Below are positions 18,219-26,667 of a stretch of 64,000 nt of DNA, piece by piece. The position numbers and the translations under genes were made by a program. Origin of the DNA: Mesorhizobium loti (lineage in GTDB: Bacteria; Pseudomonadota; Alphaproteobacteria; Rhizobiales; Rhizobiaceae). How positions within the stretch are numbered: the first letter of the stretch is position 1; each line of letters starts with the position of its first letter. The notes under the pieces were generated by a model. That model was not told the origin of the DNA. It did not search any database and saw only the letters and a list, made by a program, of their open reading frames with translations. The stretch lies in contig NZ_PJRO01000016.1 of NCBI RefSeq assembly GCF_002858745.1, forward strand, positions 62,001-126,000. The letters run 5' to 3'.

Positions 18219-19569
18219 TACCGCAAAGTGGCTCGAACAGCAGGCGATCTCGGAAGTCGAGTGCCTGGTCCCTGACATGAACGGTGTGCTGCGCGGCAAG
18301 ATCGTGCCTGCACCAAAACTCCTGGCGCCGCCGAGCGACGCTGCGATCATGCTGCCGAACAGCGCCTTCATGGTGGCGGTGACCGGCCATTACACCGGCG
18401 CCATCGACGATGAAAGCGCCTACCAGGATGCCGACATGCGGCTCCAGCCCGACCTTGCCAGCCTTTGCCTGGCGGCGGGAACCCGGCCCGGCCAAGCCCC
18501 AACAAGAGCCTATGTCTTCTGCGATGCCTTTGCCCAGGACGGCACACCGTGGCCATCAGCGCCGCGACAGGTGCTGAAGTCGGTGATCGCGCTCTACGCG
18601 GCGCGCGGCTGGCGGCCGGTGATGGCGCCGGAACTGGAGTTCTATCTGACCGCGCCGAACCCGGACCCGAACGTGCCGCCAGGCGCGCCCATCGGCGTTT
18701 CCGGTCGTGCCGAGACCTCGCCGGCACCCTATGACATGGAAGCGCTCGGCGAGTTCCAGCCGGTCATCGACGAGATCTACCGGCGGGCGGAGATGATGGC
18801 GTTGCCGCTGGACACGATGATCCACGAAACCGGAGCCGGCCAGCTCGAGATCAACTTCAAGCATGGCGACCCGCTGCGGCTGGCCGACCAGGTGCTGTTG
18901 TTCAAGCGGCTGGTGCGGCAGGTAGCGCGCGAGCACGGGCTGGCGGCCACCTTCATGGCCAAGCCGATCGCCGAGCAGGCGACCAGCTCGATGCACCTGC
19001 ACATGTCGGTGGTCGATGCTGCCAGCGGTCTCAACCTGTTCGCCGACGAGGACGATCGCGACAGCGCCCTGTTCTCGCACTTCATCGGCGGGCTGCAAAC
19101 CTATGTGCCGCAGGCCCTGCCGCTGTTTGCGCCCAATGTGAACTCGTTCCGCCGGCTGCGCCCGTCGCACAGCGCGCCGAACAATGTCGAGTGGGCACGC
19201 GACAACCGCACCTGCGGCCTGCGCGTGCCGGGTTCAAAACGCATCGGCAGGCGCGTCGAGAACCGGCTGCCGGGCGCCGACGCCAACCCCTATCTCGCCA
19301 TGGCCGGCTCGCTGCTGTGCGGCTATCTCGGCATCGAGGAAGGGATCGAGCGCAAGCCTGAGGCACCGGCCAACGCCTACAAGGTGAAGCCGACCTTGCC
19401 GCGAACGCTGGAGGATGCGCTGTCGCGCCTCGCCGGTTGCGAACCGGTGCACCGGCTGCTCGGCCAGAGCTTCACCAACGCTTACCTGCGCCTGAAGCAG
19501 GTCGAGCTCGAGAGCTTCCAGAGCGTCATCACCGCCTGGGAACGTGATCACCTGTTTGCGAGGGCGTGA
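18211..19569 (+). CDS. puuA: Glutamine synthetase family, likely gamma-glutamylputrescine synthetase
   Basis: This 452-residue protein has the glutamine-synthetase fold. Seen motifs are ELEFYL, HETGAGQLEINFKHGDPL (catalytic glutamates and histidine), SSMHLHMSV and NSFRRLRPSHSAPNN. Its direct neighbour downstream is a PuuB-like oxidase starting 3 bases after the stop. In other bacteria this pair glutamylates putrescine or a related amine and then oxidises it. That pairing, rather than the sequence alone, supports the PuuA call over nitrogen-assimilation GlnA. The usual further genes (PuuC, PuuD) are absent here. The substrate could also be ethanolamine or another amine. Confidence 0.85.
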   Translation: MTDTAKWLEQQAISEVECLVPDMNGVLRGKIVPAPKLLAPPSDAAIMLPNSAFMVAVTGHYTGAIDDESAYQDADMRLQPDLASLCLAAGTRPGQAPTRAYVFCDAFAQDGTPWPSAPRQVLKSVIALYAARGWRPVMAPELEFYLTAPNPDPNVPPGAPIGVSGRAETSPAPYDMEALGEFQPVIDEIYRRAEMMALPLDTMIHETGAGQLEINFKHGDPLRLADQVLLFKRLVRQVAREHGLAATFMAKPIAEQATSSMHLHMSVVDAASGLNLFADEDDRDSALFSHFIGGLQTYVPQALPLFAPNVNSFRRLRPSHSAPNNVEWARDNRTCGLRVPGSKRIGRRVENRLPGADANPYLAMAGSLLCGYLGIEEGIERKPEAPANAYKVKPTLPRTLEDALSRLAGCEPVHRLLGQSFTNAYLRLKQVELESFQSVITAWERDHLFARA

Positions 19570-19571
19570 TC

Positions 19572-20858
19572 ATGGGCTTCAATTCGGGTCTTGATATGGA
19601 GCGGTCCTACTATGCGGCGACGGCCAGTCCGGCGCCGCATCATGCGCCGCTCACCGGCGAGGTCGATGCCGACCTCGTCGTGGTCGGCGGCGGCTGCACC
19701 GGGCTGTCGGCCGCACTGCACGCAGCCGAACGCGGCCTGAAGGTGGTGCTGCTGGAAGGCGGGCGCGTCGGCTGGGGCGCCTCCGGGCGCAATGGCGGCC
19801 AGATGATCGTCGGCCTGCGCAAGGGGGCGGAAGAGCTGGTCAAGCTCTACGGCCGCGAGCGCGCCAAGGCGCTGTTCGACCTTGCCTTCGAGGCGTGGGG
19901 GCTGGTGTTGGAGATGATCGAGCGCCATGCCATCGACTGCGATCTGAAAAAGACCGGCCATCTGGTCTGCGCCGTCAGCGACGGCGACATGGCCTGGTTC
20001 GAACGCGAGGTCGAATGCCTGGCCTCGGTGATGGATTATCCGCATGCCAGCGTCCTGTCCGCGTCCGAATCCCTCGACGCGGTCGCCTCACCCTACAAGG
20101 GCGCGTTCTTCGATGCGCTGGGCGGCCACATGCACCCCCTCAACTACACGCTGGGGCTGGCGCGTGCGGCAGTCGCGGCAGGGGTGACGATCCATGAGGC
20201 GTCGCCGGCGCTGCGGATCGATCGCGGCAAAGGCATCCGGGTGGAGACGACGGAGGGCGCGGTGCGTGCCCGCCATGCCGTGCTCGCCGGCGATTCCCTG
20301 ATGCAGGGCATCGACGCGCGCGTGGAAAGCCGCATCATGCCGGTAGGCAACTACATCGTCGCCACCGAGCCGCTGGCCGACGCAGCCGAGATCATTCCGA
20401 GCAACGCCGCCGTCTCGGACTCGCGTTTCGTCGTCAACTACTACCGGCTCTCGGCCGACGGACGCCTGCTGTTCGGCGGCGGCGAGCGCTACACGCCGAG
20501 CCCACCGGCCGACATCGAGGCCTTCGTGCGCCCGCACATGGAACAGACCTTCCCTCAGCTCAAGGGCCGCCGCATCGACTATGCCTGGGGCGGCCTGGTG
20601 TCGGTGACCACGTCGCGCTTTCCGCATGTCGGCCGCGACGGCGAGGTCTATTTCGCGCATGGTTATTCCGGCAAGGGCGTCATCCTGTCGACGCTCGCCG
20701 GCAAGCTGCTGGTCGAGGCAATATCGGGCGAAACCAGCCGCTTCGCGCTGTTCGAAGGGCTCAATCCGATGCCCTTCCCGGGCGGGGCGGCCCTGCGCGG
20801 ACCGCTCTATGTGCTCGGCATGCTGTGGTACGCGATGCGTGATCGGTTGAAGCACTGA
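19572..20858 (+). CDS. puuB: FAD-dependent amine oxidase, PuuB-like
   Basis: This 428-residue protein is a DAO-type flavoenzyme. The dinucleotide fold is clear (DLVVVGGGCTGLSAALHAAERG), followed by the WGASGRNGGQM motif typical of gamma-glutamylputrescine oxidase. A C-terminal FAD-contacting GYSGKGVILSTLAGKLL completes the fold. It likely oxidises the gamma-glutamylated amine made by the gene just upstream, releasing ammonia and hydrogen peroxide. The ATG at 19572 lies 2 bases after the upstream stop. A GTG at 19566 would overlap that stop. It is the last gene of the pair, and the next 300 bases hold no gene. Confidence 0.88.
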   Translation: MGFNSGLDMERSYYAATASPAPHHAPLTGEVDADLVVVGGGCTGLSAALHAAERGLKVVLLEGGRVGWGASGRNGGQMIVGLRKGAEELVKLYGRERAKALFDLAFEAWGLVLEMIERHAIDCDLKKTGHLVCAVSDGDMAWFEREVECLASVMDYPHASVLSASESLDAVASPYKGAFFDALGGHMHPLNYTLGLARAAVAAGVTIHEASPALRIDRGKGIRVETTEGAVRARHAVLAGDSLMQGIDARVESRIMPVGNYIVATEPLADAAEIIPSNAAVSDSRFVVNYYRLSADGRLLFGGGERYTPSPPADIEAFVRPHMEQTFPQLKGRRIDYAWGGLVSVTTSRFPHVGRDGEVYFAHGYSGKGVILSTLAGKLLVEAISGETSRFALFEGLNPMPFPGGAALRGPLYVLGMLWYAMRDRLKH

Positions 20859-21156
20859 GCAGACAAGGTTGAGCGCAAGCCAGCCGACAGCAAGGGCGGG
20901 GTGCGACCCCATGTTGCGTCCCGCCCACCAGTGCCTTTGAACGAACTGCCTCTCGGCGATGTGGCCCGCCGGACCGGCTTGTTCCATCGCGATATCGGCA
21001 CCGCATGCGCGAACCGCCAGTCAAACCGCACCAAGTCCTTCCCAGCCCATATTACCCATAGATTCTAAAAGTTTTTGATTTTTATAACTTACAGATTCCA
21101 AACACATTGATAATTAATAATCCAAGAGTTATCATCATTGTTGGAGATGATAATCC
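20859..21156. other. Intergenic with AT-rich promoter region
   Basis: The first 180 bases are GC-rich and empty. From about 21050 the sequence becomes strikingly AT-rich and ends in an inverted repeat next to the mobile mystery A gene. The AT-rich block is probably the promoter of that module and part of an acquired segment. Confidence 0.5.
21129..21153. promoter_or_regulatory. Operator-like inverted repeat TTATCATC-N9-GATGATAA
   Basis: Perfect 8-base arms sit 4 bases before the start of an HTH protein in a toxin-antitoxin-like pair. Such pairs are commonly autoregulated by their HTH member, so this is the probable operator. Confidence 0.65.
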
Positions 21157-21630
21157 ATGAATTCCAACAGACGAAACCTCAACGTGGTAGCCCGGTGGGC
21201 GCTCGACATACAGCTCAAGCCCTTACGGAAGATGGAACCGCTGGTCCGCCCGGAACGGGGCTGGATCCGCGCGATCCGCGAGTCGATCGGCATGACGACA
21301 GGCCAGTTCGCGAAACGACTGGGCGTTTCCCAGCCACGGATCGCAGCGCTCGAGCGCGCGGAAGCCAATGAGGTCGTGACCCTCAAGACCTTACGCCAGG
21401 CCGCCGATGCACTCGATTGCGAGCTGGTTTACGCCCTCGTACCCAGGACTCCCCTCGAAGATATGGTTCAAGAGCGCGCCCGGCGGATCGCCGAACAGCA
21501 ACTCGCCCGTACCGATCACACGATGCGCCTGGAAAACCAGGCCGTCAGCAAAAGCCGCCAGGAGCGTGCGCGCGACAATCTGATGGAGGAATTGCTGAGG
21601 AATGACCGTCGCCTGTGGGCCGAGCAATGA
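21157..21630 (+). CDS. Mobile mystery protein A (HTH antitoxin-like)
   Basis: This 157-residue protein has a central XRE-type helix-turn-helix (MTTGQFAKRLGVSQPRIAALERAEA, about 46-71) and a long helical, charged C-terminus. The N-terminal QLKPLRKMEPLVRPERGWIRAIRESIGM and the pairing with a downstream Fic protein match the mobile mystery A/B family. That family is known from plasmids and mobile elements. It likely binds the inverted repeat just upstream and controls, or neutralises, its partner (inference). Its stop overlaps the partner's ATG in an ATGA, so translation is coupled. Confidence 0.88.
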   Translation: MNSNRRNLNVVARWALDIQLKPLRKMEPLVRPERGWIRAIRESIGMTTGQFAKRLGVSQPRIAALERAEANEVVTLKTLRQAADALDCELVYALVPRTPLEDMVQERARRIAEQQLARTDHTMRLENQAVSKSRQERARDNLMEELLRNDRRLWAEQ

Positions 21631-22214
21631 ACGATCCTCCCATCGCCGGGGACGATGCCGCCACTCCACTGACACCTGGGGAACACCGCGATCTGATCCC
21701 CAGCTACATCACCAATCGGGATCAGCTGAATGAAGTCGAGCAGCTTGGCATCGCCGAAGCGGATCGGTGGGCCTTCAGCCGAAAGCGCGACGTGCTCGAT
21801 GAACGCTTCCTGCTAGATCTTCACAAAAGGATGTTTCGAGACGTTTGGAAATGGGCGGGTACCTTTCGGAAAACGCCGCGCAATATCGGCGTCGAAGCCT
21901 ACCGGATTGCCGTGGATCTCCGTCAACTTCTTGACGACGTCCGTTATTGGATAACGCACTCTACCTATGGCCCTGACGAAATCGCGCTGCGATTCCACGT
22001 GCGTCTCGCATGGATCCATCCGTTTCCAAATGGCAATGGTCGCCATGCGCGGCTTGCAGCCGACTTGCTTGTCGTGAGCCTTGGCGGCGAGCGCTTCTCT
22101 TGGGGTGGCGGACGGCTGATTGACACCGATACCCTTCGCAAGACCTACATCACGGCTGTTCGCGCGGGTGACCGTCACGACTTTGCACCCCTGTTGTCGT
22201 TTGCAAGAAGCTGA
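21627..22214 (+). CDS. Mobile mystery protein B (Fic/DOC family)
   Basis: This 195-residue protein has the Fic core motif HPFPNGNGRHAR, with the catalytic His at residue 131. Fic proteins transfer AMP or related groups onto target proteins. The usual acidic residue of the HxFx(D/E)GNGR motif is Asn here. That substitution is, as I recall, normal for the mobile mystery B branch but could change activity or nucleotide use. The N-terminal LTPGEHRDLIPSYITNRDQLNEVEQ also fits that branch. The ATG at 21627 overlaps the upstream stop. An in-frame GTG at 21615 is less likely. Together with protein A it probably forms a toxin-antitoxin-type pair. Confidence 0.88.
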   Translation: MNDPPIAGDDAATPLTPGEHRDLIPSYITNRDQLNEVEQLGIAEADRWAFSRKRDVLDERFLLDLHKRMFRDVWKWAGTFRKTPRNIGVEAYRIAVDLRQLLDDVRYWITHSTYGPDEIALRFHVRLAWIHPFPNGNGRHARLAADLLVVSLGGERFSWGGGRLIDTDTLRKTYITAVRAGDRHDFAPLLSFARS

Positions 22215-22482
22215 CCGTGGGCGCCGAGGATTGATCGGTGCGGTGGCGGTGTCGCCCTGGCGGGCCAAAATGCCAACACCGCGGGCTCAAGCCCATCCGT
22301 TTGCATTTTACATATCCGCGAGCGCCGCCTGATAACCATCCGGACGGCGCCGATATACGGCATCTGCCGTATTTACCCGTCCAGCCCAGTGCCTAGCCTG
22401 GACGCGCTCGCGCACGAATCTCCGTTTTCTTTCAAGACAGTGCACCGCGGATGCGCCTCGGCGCGGGCGTCTGGGGGATGCC
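22215..22482. other. Upstream region of the Ig-like autotransporter
   Basis: No gene is seen. The region contains GATAACCATCCGG (22331), the palindrome at 22355-22372 and, downstream, CGCTCGCGCACGAATCTNCG and TTTTCTTTCAA. All of these recur in the same order before the protease autotransporter. The two regions are clearly related. Confidence 0.6.
22355..22372. promoter_or_regulatory. Palindrome ATACGGCA-TC-TGCCGTAT (operator candidate 2)
   Basis: Perfect 8-base arms lie 110 bases before the TTG start of the next gene. The same site occurs at 26539 and, with one mismatch, at 6014. Confidence 0.65.
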
Positions 22483-25400
22483 TTGGCCCGTTTTTCGAAG
22501 ACACCGACGGTGCTTGTGAAGGCGCTTGTCTTCATCGCCATGCAGATTTGGGTGTTGGCGGCAGCGGCCCATGCGGTCGCCGCGACTGCGCAGACGATCA
22601 CCTTTCCCACCCCGGGGGCCCAGAACTATGGAACCGCGCCGACCTTGACGGCCACCGCAAGCTCGAACCTGCAGGTCTCATTCACATCCAGCACCTCCAG
22701 CGTCTGCACGATCACCAGCACCGGCACGCTGACTTTCCACACCAGCGGCTCATGCACCATCGATGCCGACCAGGGCGGCGATGCAACCTACGACCCCGCC
22801 GGCACCGTATCGCAAACATTTTCCGTGAATGCGCTCCGGCCCGGTGCGCCGACCATCCAATCGCTCTCATCCGTCCACGGCACCAGAGCGGTAAAGGTGT
22901 ATTTCGCTGCCCCGGCAGACGATGGCGGCGCGCCAATCACGGCATACAAAGTCACAGCCAGTGCCGGCAACATCTCCGAAACCGGAGCCGCCAGCCCCAT
23001 CACCGTGACCGGACTGACCAACGGCACAGCCTACAGCTTTGTCGTGACCGCCACCAATTCGGCCGGCGAAGGACCGGCTTCCGCGGTTTCCGCCCTCTTC
23101 ACGCCGGTCGACTACCAATCGATCACCTTCCCCAATCCGGGCAACCTGCCGTTCGGGACCACCACGACGTTGAATGCCACCGCGAGCTCCGGCCTGCCGG
23201 TCAGCTTCACGTCTAGCACACCCAATATCTGCGAGATCAGAAACGTCAATCAGGTGCTCGCCAAGGCCCCGGGAACCTGCACGATCGAGGCGAGCCAGTC
23301 CGGCAATGCAGCTGTTTACGCTGCAGCCAATGTGAGCCAGACGTTCTCGATCGTCATGCCGGGTGGAGCTCTCTCCATCCAGACGACTTCGCTTCCACCG
23401 GCAACAGGAGGCGTTCAATATAGCCAGACCATCGTCGCCACCGGCGGCGCGCAGCCCTACACCTTCTCTATAACCGCCGGCTCCTTGCCAAACGGTTTGT
23501 CGTTGAACAACGCGAATGGCACGGTATCGGGTATTCCGCTTTCCAGCGGTCCTTACAATTTCACCATACAAGTCACGGATCAAGCCACACAAAGCGCCTC
23601 CCAAAACTACACCATTATTGTCAACGCACCGGCCATCACGCTTTCTCCGGCAACGCTGCCCAACGGCAGGGTCGCGACCGCCTACACCTCCACCTTGACT
23701 GCCACCGGCGGCACGGCGCCCTACACCTATGCGATCATGGCAGGTTCAGTGCCGGCGGGGCTCACCCTTTCGCCATCCGGGGTGTTGAGCGGCACGCCGG
23801 CGACGGCTGGGCCGGCGAACTTCACCGTCATCACGACCGACAACTACGGTTTTACCGGTTCGCGAGCCTATTCGATAAACTTGGCCTATGCGCCTCCCGT
23901 CGTCGCAGCGAAATCGGTGACGACATCTTACGACACGGCGGCGCCGATCGACCTGTCGGGATCGATCACCGGCGCCGGCATATCCTCGGTAGCGGTCGCG
24001 ATGGCGCCGGCGCACGGCACCGTCTCCGTGTCGGGCCAGGTCGTAACCTATACGCCGAGCCCGGCCTTCTTCGGCGGCACGGACAGTTTCACCTATACGG
24101 CCACCAACCCTGGCGGCACTTCCGCGCCGGCGACGGTAACGGTGACCGTCCAGCCACGGTCGCCGCTCGTCTTCACGCCGGGCGCGGGAGCCCTGCCGCA
24201 GGCGATCGTGGGCACGGCCTATGCGGCGACGGTCGCCGTCACGAACGGGACCGCGCCCTATCGCTACACCATCACGGCGGGAACCTTGCCTGCCGGTTTG
24301 AGGCTGAATACAGCCAGCGGCGTTATCGACGGAACGCCGACGGCGGCGGAAGCGACGAGCTTCACCATCACGGCCATCGATGATCTCGGCTTTTCCGGCA
24401 CGGCCAGCTATTCGATAGACTCCGCCTATACGCTTCCCGTCGCCGCCGGCACATCCGCGACCACGCCTTACGGCACAGCGGTGGCGATCGACCTGTCGGG
24501 ATCGATCAGCGGCGCCGACATCAGCGCGGTGGCGGTCGCGACGGCGCCGGCGCACGGCAGCATATCCATATCGGGCCAGACTGTGACCTATACGCCGTCG
24601 GCAGGCTTTTTCGGCGGCAGCGACAGCTTCACCTATACCGCGACCAACCCGGCCGGCATTTCCGCGCCGGCCACGGTGACGGTCACCATCCAGCCACGCT
24701 CGCCGCTCGTCTTTACACCGGGCGCGGGCGCGTTGCCGCAGGCAATAGCGGGCAGCGCTTACGCGACCGCCATCGCCGCCGCGAACGGAACCGCGCCCTA
24801 CAGCTATGCGATCGCGTCAGGAACGCTGCCGGCCGGACTGAGCTTCGATGCGACCAGCGGCACGATCAGCGGAATGCCGACCGAAATCGGCACCACAAAC
24901 ATCACCGTGACAGCCACGGACCAGCTCGGCTTCAGCGGAACGGCAAGCTATACGCTTGCCGTCTCGGCACCGGCGATCAGCGCGCCATCCCTCAGCGCCT
25001 CGGTCGTCGCCGGCACCAACACCACCGTGGACCTGACGGCCGGCGCGACCGGCGGGCCCTTCACCGACGCACGGCTGATATCGCTGACGCCGGCTTCGGC
25101 CGGAACGGCGACGATCATCCTCGGCGACACCGCCGATGCGGATGGGACAATGATGGCGTCGCTCATGGAGGCGCGCCGCTACAAGCTGAGATTCACCCCA
25201 TCGCCGACCTTCTCCGGCACGGCCGTCGCCACCTATACGCTGTCCAACCGCTATGCCACTTCGGCGCCTGCGACAGTCTCGTTCAGCGTCGCCGCCCTGC
25301 CCGACCCGACCAAGGACAGCGACATTGCCGGTCTCGCCAATGCCGAGGCGGAAGCGGCGAAGCGCTTCGCCGCGATGGCGCTCGACAATCTCAACAGCCA

Positions 25401-26412
25401 TCTGGAACGACTGCACGGCGGCGGCTGTCTCGCCAACAGCTGGGGCATCAACCTGAACGACACCCGCTCGGGCAAGGAGAAAGAGGCGCAGGCTCCGGGA
25501 GCGGCGGATCGGGTCGGAGCTTCGGACGACGCCAGGGATGCACCCGGCAAGGCACCGGGCGACTGCTCGCCCTTCGCCGACGGCGCATTGGCGTTCTGGA
25601 CCGGCGGATCGGTCAATTTCGGATCGACGGATTTCGCCGACAGGAATTTCGACTACACGACGTTCGGGCTGAGCGCCGGCATGGACTACCGGGTCAGCGA
25701 GCGCTTCGTCGCCGGGCTCGGCATCAGCATGGGCTCCGACCGCAGCTTCATCGGCGACAACGGCACGCGCACCAATGGCCTTGCCTACAGTGCGGCGGTC
25801 TATGGCAGCTACCATCCTTCGAACGGCGTCTTCCTCGACGGCGTCGCGGGTTATGGCTGGCTGCGGTTCAACTCGAAGCGATTCGACACCCAGACGGGCG
25901 ATCTCTTCGACGGATCGCGCGACGGCCGGCAGATCTTCGCATCGGTGACGGCGGGCTATGAGACGACGATCGACGGCGTGTTCATCTCGCCCTATCTGCG
26001 CATGAGCGCGTCGCGCAGCAGCCTCGACGCCTTCAGCGAGAACAGCGCGGCCTGGTCGGCGATCCGCTATGGCGACCAGGACATCGACACGTTCACCGGC
26101 ATGCTCGGCCTGCGGCTCGGTTATGCGATCCCGACCGACTGGGGGGTGTTCACGCCAAAGCTGCGGCTTGAATACGGGCATGACTTCGCCAGCGGCAGCA
26201 GCCTCTCTCTGTCCTATGTCAATATAACCGGCAGTCCGTCCTATCTGCTTGCGACCGACGCCAGCGCACGCGACCGTGCGGCGATCACACTCGGCGCCGA
26301 CATGCGGATCGGCGCGGACTGGACGCTGGGCGCCGACTACGGCTTTACAGTCGATGGCCGCAACGGCATCGGCCCGCAGCAGTTCCGGCTCCAGGTCGGC
26401 GCGAGGTTTTGA
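22483..26412 (+). CDS. Autotransporter with FnIII and putative-Ig passenger
   Basis: This 1309-residue surface protein has a signal peptide (ALVFIAMQIWVLAAAAHAVAATA) and a fibronectin type III-like domain near 119-207. Several putative Ig-fold (He_PIG-like) repeats follow (GTAPYTYAIMAGSVPAGLTL and variants), with a 180-residue unit repeated at 23896 and 24436. The C-terminal barrel (about 1033-1309) ends LQVGARF. This barrel differs from the one shared by the other three autotransporters here. Ig and FnIII repeats suggest adhesion (inference). I use the TTG at 22483, preceded by GGGGGA with 4 bases spacing, because the next gene conserves the same arrangement. No other start lies before the signal peptide. 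Confidence 0.88.
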   Translation: MARFSKTPTVLVKALVFIAMQIWVLAAAAHAVAATAQTITFPTPGAQNYGTAPTLTATASSNLQVSFTSSTSSVCTITSTGTLTFHTSGSCTIDADQGGDATYDPAGTVSQTFSVNALRPGAPTIQSLSSVHGTRAVKVYFAAPADDGGAPITAYKVTASAGNISETGAASPITVTGLTNGTAYSFVVTATNSAGEGPASAVSALFTPVDYQSITFPNPGNLPFGTTTTLNATASSGLPVSFTSSTPNICEIRNVNQVLAKAPGTCTIEASQSGNAAVYAAANVSQTFSIVMPGGALSIQTTSLPPATGGVQYSQTIVATGGAQPYTFSITAGSLPNGLSLNNANGTVSGIPLSSGPYNFTIQVTDQATQSASQNYTIIVNAPAITLSPATLPNGRVATAYTSTLTATGGTAPYTYAIMAGSVPAGLTLSPSGVLSGTPATAGPANFTVITTDNYGFTGSRAYSINLAYAPPVVAAKSVTTSYDTAAPIDLSGSITGAGISSVAVAMAPAHGTVSVSGQVVTYTPSPAFFGGTDSFTYTATNPGGTSAPATVTVTVQPRSPLVFTPGAGALPQAIVGTAYAATVAVTNGTAPYRYTITAGTLPAGLRLNTASGVIDGTPTAAEATSFTITAIDDLGFSGTASYSIDSAYTLPVAAGTSATTPYGTAVAIDLSGSISGADISAVAVATAPAHGSISISGQTVTYTPSAGFFGGSDSFTYTATNPAGISAPATVTVTIQPRSPLVFTPGAGALPQAIAGSAYATAIAAANGTAPYSYAIASGTLPAGLSFDATSGTISGMPTEIGTTNITVTATDQLGFSGTASYTLAVSAPAISAPSLSASVVAGTNTTVDLTAGATGGPFTDARLISLTPASAGTATIILGDTADADGTMMASLMEARRYKLRFTPSPTFSGTAVATYTLSNRYATSAPATVSFSVAALPDPTKDSDIAGLANAEAEAAKRFAAMALDNLNSHLERLHGGGCLANSWGINLNDTRSGKEKEAQAPGAADRVGASDDARDAPGKAPGDCSPFADGALAFWTGGSVNFGSTDFADRNFDYTTFGLSAGMDYRVSERFVAGLGISMGSDRSFIGDNGTRTNGLAYSAAVYGSYHPSNGVFLDGVAGYGWLRFNSKRFDTQTGDLFDGSRDGRQIFASVTAGYETTIDGVFISPYLRMSASRSSLDAFSENSAAWSAIRYGDQDIDTFTGMLGLRLGYAIPTDWGVFTPKLRLEYGHDFASGSSLSLSYVNITGSPSYLLATDASARDRAAITLGADMRIGADWTLGADYGFTVDGRNGIGPQQFRLQVGARF

Positions 26413-26538
26413 CCGGCATGGCCGACCGGCCCCGCGAAGGGCTTGGCGGCCAGGGCGTCCGGGCCGATCAGAGCTTGCGGCAGCACTGATGCGGGCCATT
26501 CATGACACGATAACCATCCGGGCACGATCGGTGCCGAT

Positions 26539-26556
26539 ATACGGCATTTGCCGTAT
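26539..26556. promoter_or_regulatory. Palindrome ATACGGCA-TT-TGCCGTAT (operator candidate 3)
   Basis: Perfect 8-base arms lie 111 bases before the TTG start of the protease autotransporter. Flanking bases are also shared with the copy at 22355. Confidence 0.65.
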
Positions 26557-26667
26557 TTACCCTTCCGCCCGAATCCGTAGCCTGCCCCCGCTCGCGCACG
26601 AATCTTCGTTTTCTTTCAACATGGTGCAGCACGGATGCGCTTTCAGCGCGGGCACTGGGGGAATGCC

